Shown here piece after piece: positions 58,282 through 64,000 of a DNA stretch of 64,000 nt. Numbering within the stretch: the stretch's first letter is position 1; each line of letters begins with the position of its first letter. Both the position numbers and the translations under genes were made by a program. The stretch spans positions 1,519,001 through 1,583,000 of the forward strand of contig JANUWF010001783.1 in the NCBI GenBank assembly GCA_026120185.1, given 5' to 3'. The notes under the pieces were generated by a model. It made no database searches, was not told the DNA's origin, and saw nothing but the letters and a program-made list of their open reading frames with translations. The DNA comes from Voacanga thouarsii (lineage: Eukaryota; Streptophyta; Magnoliopsida; Gentianales; Apocynaceae).

Positions 58282-58538
58282 GAAATGGTTGCTACAACCA
58301 TGGCCGTTTTCTTTCTCCTCTCCTGCACAATTCAAGACTCTCAAGTGTGTGGATCTTGCATACATGAATTTTTTTACCAGAAACACTAAAAGTACACACG
58401 GGCTTACTGAGATTTTTATCTCATCACATTTTATGTCATGTTTTCAAGTCGATCCTACTGTAGAGATGAATAGCTAGATTTGTTGCCTGCTTTGAAAACT
58501 TTATGTTATTTATTTTATGTGTTATTTTGACAGATGAT

Positions 58539-60072
58539 TGATGCGTATAGATTTGGGTATAAAAATCATATCAAAACTAAGCACATTCCCAATCAAGTTT
58601 AATTAAATTGTTAACCCCAAATTGCACATATGAGCAAGCGTACTCATCATTAACATAGCATAGGGTTCAAACGGGTGTCGATCTTCCAGGAACAAGTGTA
58701 CATTAATCCCTTTTCTTGTATTGTTTAACCGACTCAACAAAGTGAAAAAGAAATAACCTAAAACAAAATAAAAATAAATACATGTCAAATATGGAAAAGT
58801 ATGTAACTCAAACCATTGTTTAGACACACATGTTCATAAAGTATTTAACCATTATCACAACTAATTATTCTCTTGGCATCATAAAGGATTAAAGTAGATT
58901 CACTTCGATGGTTAATCCATGAAATCACTATCCTCTAGACAAATTAGCATCACTTGGTCTATCTCGACTAATTCACCCAAAAGACGCATGAAACACAATC
59001 CTTGATTAAATTTTCTTGGTCTGGCAAATTTAAAACATGAAATTAATTAATGAATCCTTGGTCTGGTAAACATTAATTAACCTTTAATTACTCAACCCTT
59101 AGCAATTAAACTCTTTAGTCTAGCAAGTTAATAGCCAATAAATATGAAATTAATCAATTGCAACCACCATCAACCTCTTTGGTCTAGCAGGTTAATGAAA
59201 AGAAACAACCAATCAATCTCGTAATATGCCCAAGTAATTAAATACCAAGAAGAACAATCAATTAATCAAAAGATCAAATAACTCTAAAAATCATGAATAT
59301 CTAAAATAATGTCAAATTATAATAAAACAATTAATACATCATTGTTCAAGAAAAAGAAAACAAAGTAAAAGAAAGCACTCATAGACAAGCCTCATTCTTC
59401 TTCCTTTGAAGACCTTCTTGCACAACCCTCCTTGAATTGAAGAATTCCTCCTTTGCTTGAGTAATTTTATGCGATGATCAATGAATTCTCCCATTTTCCC
59501 TTATGTTTTCCATCTATTTATAGGCTTGAGAAGTGCCTAAACTTGTTGGTGTAATGTTCTTGGCCGAGTAGAAGTAGAAAAGTACTAAAACTCCACAGAT
59601 TACCAAAAATCGCGTAGAAAAATCAAAGAACCACCTTAACTTCAGGGTACAGCCGGCGCCACCTAGGCTGTCGGAGCCAGCGCCAATTGCGTTCTGTTTC
59701 TCCAATTGTTCGTCGATTTTTTTCTTGATGTCAGCACCACCCAGTCCAAAGTACAGCCGGTGCCACCTTGGCTACTGGAGACGACGCTGGTTCCATTTTG
59801 TTTTGGTCTTAGTTCAACAATTTTTCGTCTCCTCAAAATTCGTGTAAACAGTGTATGGATGGCGTCGGTTCCTCTGTCCTGGCCAGCACCGCCTCTATTT
59901 TGTTTTCCGACATTTTTGCTTCGTTTTACCCTAAAAATCTGTAATAATGAACAAAATACCTTTCCAAGGGTAAAATCTCAAATATGAAGGAATATGACTA
60001 GTTATTGAATAAAATGTATCATAAAAGAACTTCAAATAACTAGGAAAAATATGACTAATTTAGCCGCTATCA
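58539..60072 (-). repeat. 3' LTR (sense) of Athila-like element 3
   Basis: TGATGCGTATAG...GCCGCTATCA, 1534 bp, like those of elements 1 and 2. The GC-rich island is at 59645-59905. Confidence 0.92.
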
Positions 60073-60108
60073 TATTCCCCCACACTTAGCTCTTTGCTTG
60101 TCCTCAAG
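60073..60108 (-). other. Terminal polypurine tract of Athila-like element 3
   Basis: The plus strand reads TATTCCCCCACACTTAGCTC then TTGCTTGTCCTCAAG, the complement of the Athila/TAT 3' signature. Confidence 0.85.
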
Positions 60109-63100
60109 AAAAGTATCAAAGACAAGTAGGAAAAACACAAGGTTTACTCAAATCACTCAATCAATTTCAAAAGAATATCTCTAATGCTTTCTTCATTCAA
60201 GAACATAAATCACATGCTACTACATCTTTCACAAGAAATGCAAGACTTGTGGAAGTGATAAATGACTTAGTAGAACCATCTCAAGAGTTCACAATATTCT
60301 CAAACCATTGGAAAGAATATGCATTCCATAGGCTTACCTTTCATACACTCTCTCTACTAATCCGAGATATATCATGATTCTACTTAGATCAACTAGGACT
60401 TTCAAGCTTGTAATGTAAGGCTAAAGGTTTGTAATGTAGCTTATCAAGCGAAGAATATGGGAGAATCAAATATCAAAGAAACTAAGAGTTCATAAGAAAA
60501 GGATAAACAAAATAAATCAATAATTTCCAAACTCTTCTTGCTCTCCTATGCCAAAAATCAATCAAACCATAACCTTATTCAGCAATTACAACTCAACTCA
60601 AGCAAATCCTGCATTTTTTCTCTTTTTCTTTTCCTTTTTCTCATCTTTTTACTTTCTTCATCAATTCTTCTTTATTTCTTTCACAAGATCACTCATATTT
60701 TCAGCAATGGTTTCCATGATTTGCTATAAACTCAATTTTTACAGCTCAATCACCATTCCTCCTGTGACCCTTCTTTTCTCTTTTTCTTTCACTCCTCTTT
60801 TCTTTTCATTGCTGCTGTTCTTTGCTTTTGCATTTTCTTTCTTTCCATTTTTTTTTCTGGCAGCTTTTGTTTTCTTCTCTTGTTTTCAATCTCTCTTTTC
60901 TTTTTCTTCTCTTTCTTTGCTTTCTTTTTTTCTCTTTCCAGCTCAATTCACTATTGATACATGACTGAAAGTAACAAGTCATGATCTTTTTCAAGTATTC
61001 TTCCTCAACATTCTCTTACATATACTTTCATCTATCAAGAGCATAAACATTTGGAAAATTATTCAAACTCTCAGAAACAAGCAATGGACAAAGTGTTGTG
61101 ATAGGTTTTAAAAAAAGAAATCAACAATTAAGGCTCAAAATAGGCACTAGGGATAATATAAAAAATAGGTAAGTTTGAAAAGCTCAAACTATCCAAAGAA
61201 GGCATATTACCGTCATTCCTAAGTTAAATCATGATTGTCTTTCTTATTTCGCCTCGAGAGGTATTCAAGTAAGTTCTAGAATGCTCCATGAATTTTATTA
61301 GAAAAACAGGTTTAAGAAGAATGTAAAGCATTTGATCAAGAATTACTTCGTCCAAGTGCATGCAAAAAGTCATGCATAAGCTATAAATGATCTAGAACAT
61401 ATGCTCTACAATCCATCATAAAGATATGCATTAAAAATATAGCTTGAAATCTCAAAGAAAGTCAGAAAATTTTTTGAAAATTTTGCTCAAAATGTTTCCA
61501 AGAAGGCTAAAGTATATGTATAGAAGACTTGTCAATCAAATTACTCCCCCACAATTAAACTGGACATTGTCTTCAATAGCCAAATAAATATAACAAGGAA
61601 AAAAGTGCCAAGGGACCAGAAATATAAAGGAGAAGAGATAAGAAAATCAATACTTCCATGACGGAATAGCTCCAATTTTTCAAACTTTGTGCTCAAAATA
61701 AAATTGATAAAAACTTGGACAAAGTATATTACTAAACCACTCCCCCACACTTAAATTGGACAATGTCTTCCTTGGCAAAAAATAAATACAAGAAAGCATC
61801 TCCAAAGGGACAAAAAATAATAAAAGGGTAGAAAGTTTAAGTAATACTTCTCAAGTGCAATAATGCTCCAATAGATATCCAAACTTGAGGTAAAGAAAAG
61901 GGCTTATCCAAGGGGACTTTATTCTTGTAAAAAAAAATAAAAATAAAACAAAAACTCTCTACACCCATCATGCTTCCTCAACAAACCTTTTGGAAAGAAA
62001 TTAAAGCTCAAAATAGAAGATAGGCACGATGAATGTAGAATGAAGAATGGAGGATTGTGAAAAATGGAAGGTTCATGAAAATAATTTTTTTTCTCACTAA
62101 AGTAAAACACATAAACTTCTTCCTCTAACATTTCTTTAGACACACAAATATTGTTGTCAACATATAAGTGCACATGGTTTCTAAAGAATGCATAAAGCTT
62201 GAAATCACCGATTAACCCTTCAAAATAATTTTTGCAATTTAAAATATCCCTTTAAACTTAGTGTTTGAGTTCTTAAAGATGGGATTGGGAAATCCTTACT
62301 TTTCAATGCTTAAACAAATACCAAGTTACCTCCCTGAGATTGGGGTGAAGGGTAGAATTTGTCAACATCTTCAAAGGGTTTCTTAGAATGAATGATAAAT
62401 CCAACTTCTTAAGGTATGTTGAACTCCATACATCATCATTGGGACCATTGTTCTCCAAGAAGTGAGAAGAGCCTAAGAAATCATGTGACAAAGAATTATG
62501 AGCACATAGAGTAGAATCAAATACCTCTCTTGCCACATCATGCAATTGTCCCCCATAGCCTCTCTCTCTTTTTTTTTTTTTTTGTTGGTCAATTATATGG
62601 GCTAGCATGAACTCATGAGTTTCCTCAACAATCTTAACTAATTGTTTCCTTTGAGCGCCCAATCATTGCGAAGCTTCTTTATGCTACTAAATAGATGAAT
62701 TTGTATTGGCAACAAAAGAATTCACTAATGCTTCTAATGACGTCTCACTAAAAACATCAATGTTAGCTTGTTATTTTGCCAATCTATCATTAACACACTA
62801 ATGTTTTTTTTTTAAACAAAATAAAAATGATGAACATGCAGCAATGATGAATAATTCAATTTAATTCATAAAGAAATAAATAAAAATGAAACAAGAAATC
62901 TACTATATCGCCTTCAGGTCATTGGATTATGTACTAAGGCTAACACCTAGCAAAGACAAGACGAAAGTTAAATAACAGAATTCATGATTACAACAAAAAA
63001 TTACAAGATTACAAAGCTAGTTAATAGAACATGGTCAAAGTTAGTAAGTTAGGTTACAAGGGTATACACAAATACACAAGATACAAAAGATAGCACCTTT

Positions 63101-63193
63101 TTACGAAGAGAACAATTGTACATATTTATATATTTACATATTTACATATTTACATGATTAAATCAATAAAATCTAAGCTTTCATGCTATTGTT
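60109..63193 (-). other. Noncoding interior of Athila-like element 3
   Basis: 60109-61600 aligns with 16053-17580 of element 1, including the pyrimidine-rich plus strand (60608-60950). Two internal PPT-like tracts occur (61543-61565 and 61740-61760), in a local duplication of about 200 bp. A minus ORF at 62303-62662 (119 codons, MGAQRKQLVKIVEETHEFML) has no similarity I recognise and may be a gag remnant or chance. The region 62660-63190 is AT-rich with short ATTTACATA repeats near 63120-63150. Confidence 0.6.
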
Positions 63194-63210
63194 CTTCGGC
63201 AACGGCGCCA
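63194..63210 (-). other. Primer binding site, tRNA-Asp type (Athila-like element 3)
   Basis: The plus strand reads CTTCGGCAACGGCGCCA, the tRNA-Asp 3' end with two changes, 6 bp from the LTR start at 63217. Confidence 0.9.
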
Positions 63211-63216
63211 AAAACT

Positions 63217-64000
63217 TGATGCGTATAGATTTGGGTATAAAAATCATATAAAAACTAAGCACATTCCCAATCAAGTTTAATTAAAACATTAACCCCAAAT
63301 TACACATATGGGCAAGCGTACTCATCATTAACATAGCATAGGGTTTAAACGAATGTCGATCCTCTAGGAACAAGTATACATTAATCCCTTTTCTTTCATT
63401 GTTTAACCAGCTCAACAAAGTGAAAAAGAAATAGACTAAAATAAAATAAAATAAAAATAAAAATATATGCATGTCAATGATGGAAAAGTATGTAACTCAA
63501 ACCATTGTTTAGACACACATGATCATAGAGTATCTAACCATTATCACAACTAATTATTCTCTTGGCATCATGAATGATTAAAGTAGATTCACTTCGATGG
63601 TCAATCCATGAAATCACTATCCTCTAGATAAATTAGCATCACTTGGTCTGTCTCGACTAATTCACCCAAAAGACGCATGAAACACAATCCTTGATTAAAT
63701 TTTCTTGGTCTGGCAAATTTAAAACATGAAATTAAATAATGAATCCTTGGTCTGGTAAACATTAATTAACCTTTAATTACTCAACCCTTAGCAATTAACC
63801 TCTTTAGTCTAGCAAGTTAATAGCCAATAAATATGAAATTAATCAATTGCAACCACCATCAACCTCTTTGGTCTAGCAGGTTAATGAAAAGAAACAACCA
63901 ATCAATCTCGTAATATGCCCAAGTAATTAAATACCAAGAAGAACAATCAATTAATCAAAAGATCAAATAACTCTAAAAATCATGAATATCTAAAATAATG
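63217..64000 (-). repeat. 5' LTR (sense) of Athila-like element 3, cut by the window edge
   Basis: It repeats 58539-59320 almost base for base, showing that the two LTRs are young relative to those of element 1. Confidence 0.9.

Larger units (their letters stand above)
46640..58538 (+). mobile_element. Chromovirus B (Ty3/Gypsy, Tekay/Del-like), right LTR interrupted
   Basis: LTR 46640-50894, iMet PBS 50897, pre-gag ORF, gag, protease, RT, RNase H, integrase, chromodomain, PPT 56286, right LTR 56299-58538 (then cut by Athila-like element 3). It is better preserved than chromovirus A: every pol domain can be followed, broken mostly by single stops where Gln or Arg is expected. Over the first 130 bp the two LTRs differ at roughly one base in eleven by eye. 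It is inserted in the right LTR of Athila-like element 2. Its right target duplication is outside the window. Confidence 0.95.
56299..58538 (+). repeat. Right LTR of chromovirus B, internally deleted and cut
   Basis: It matches 46640-48650, then jumps to about 50527 of the left LTR, a loss of about 1.9 kb. The junction is GGATCTTGCATAC near 58350-58362; both parent sites share CTT. It ends at 58538, where Athila-like element 3 begins (left flank ATGAT). Confidence 0.93.
58539..64000 (-). mobile_element. Athila-like element 3, non-autonomous, runs off the window
   Basis: Minus-strand element: sense 3' LTR 58539-60072, PPT 60073-60108, 3.1 kb interior, tRNA-Asp PBS 63194-63210, sense 5' LTR from 63217 to beyond 64000. 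It is inserted in the right LTR of chromovirus B, so it is among the youngest insertions here. The interior has no recognisable gag, protease or polymerase. Confidence 0.9.

Noticed and set aside
62303..62662. 119-codon minus ORF in Athila-like element 3 as a gag gene
   Set aside because: No VAITLRNGKEL-type or zinc-knuckle motif is visible, so I cannot support a gag call; it is mentioned only under the interior.
1..64000. Host protein-coding genes
   Set aside because: Every ORF with recognisable protein similarity belongs to a retrotransposon or the CACTA element; the rest are short, repeat-derived or antisense.

Overview
The window is repeat-dominated nuclear DNA from a flowering plant, probably a dicot; I cannot go below that level. 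The plant assignment rests on Ty3/Gypsy chromoviruses with iMet primer sites, Athila-like elements with tRNA-Asp primer sites, and an En/Spm-type CACTA transposon with TNP2-like and TNP1-like genes. The sequence is AT-rich. I found no host gene, tRNA or rRNA gene, or CRISPR array. Almost all coding sequence is decayed transposon sequence, and many of its stop codons look like C-to-T or G-to-A changes.

Layout. 1-202 is the end of an Athila-like LTR. 434-538 is the tail of a chromovirus pol gene that runs directly into chromovirus A (539-21390). A has a 5.2 kb left LTR, an iMet PBS, a pre-gag ORF, gag, pol, and a right LTR split by Athila-like element 1 (14471-21096, minus). 21391-24266 holds older LTR-like relics. 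24267-35451 is a full-length CACTA transposon with 28-bp perfect inverted ends and an AAC target duplication. 35452-37655 is a minus-strand LTR-like sequence (family D) that the CACTA probably interrupts.

From 37656 the elements are nested. A family C LTR starts at 37656 and is cut by Athila-like element 2 (38145, plus). Element 2's right LTR is hit twice: by a 3.75 kb solo LTR of family C (42876-46625, duplication CTCTA) and by chromovirus B (46640). B's right LTR is cut in turn by Athila-like element 3 (58539, minus), which runs off the window. The order of insertion can be read from these boundaries.

How the parts relate. Chromoviruses A and B share one plan: long LTR with a tRNA-like module about 250-290 bp inside, PBS, a small acidic ORF before gag, a gag-pol frame, chromodomain, PPT. 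The three Athila-like elements share about 1.5 kb LTRs, the tRNA-Asp PBS and a TTGAGGACAAG / GTGTGGGG tract, but have short, different interiors without reverse transcriptase, so they look non-autonomous. The CACTA element carries both transposase genes in damaged form, subterminal arrays of a CCCTCGCTAAT motif, and a small array of hairpins with compensatory stem changes in its 5' region, which I consider the most unusual small-scale signal here.
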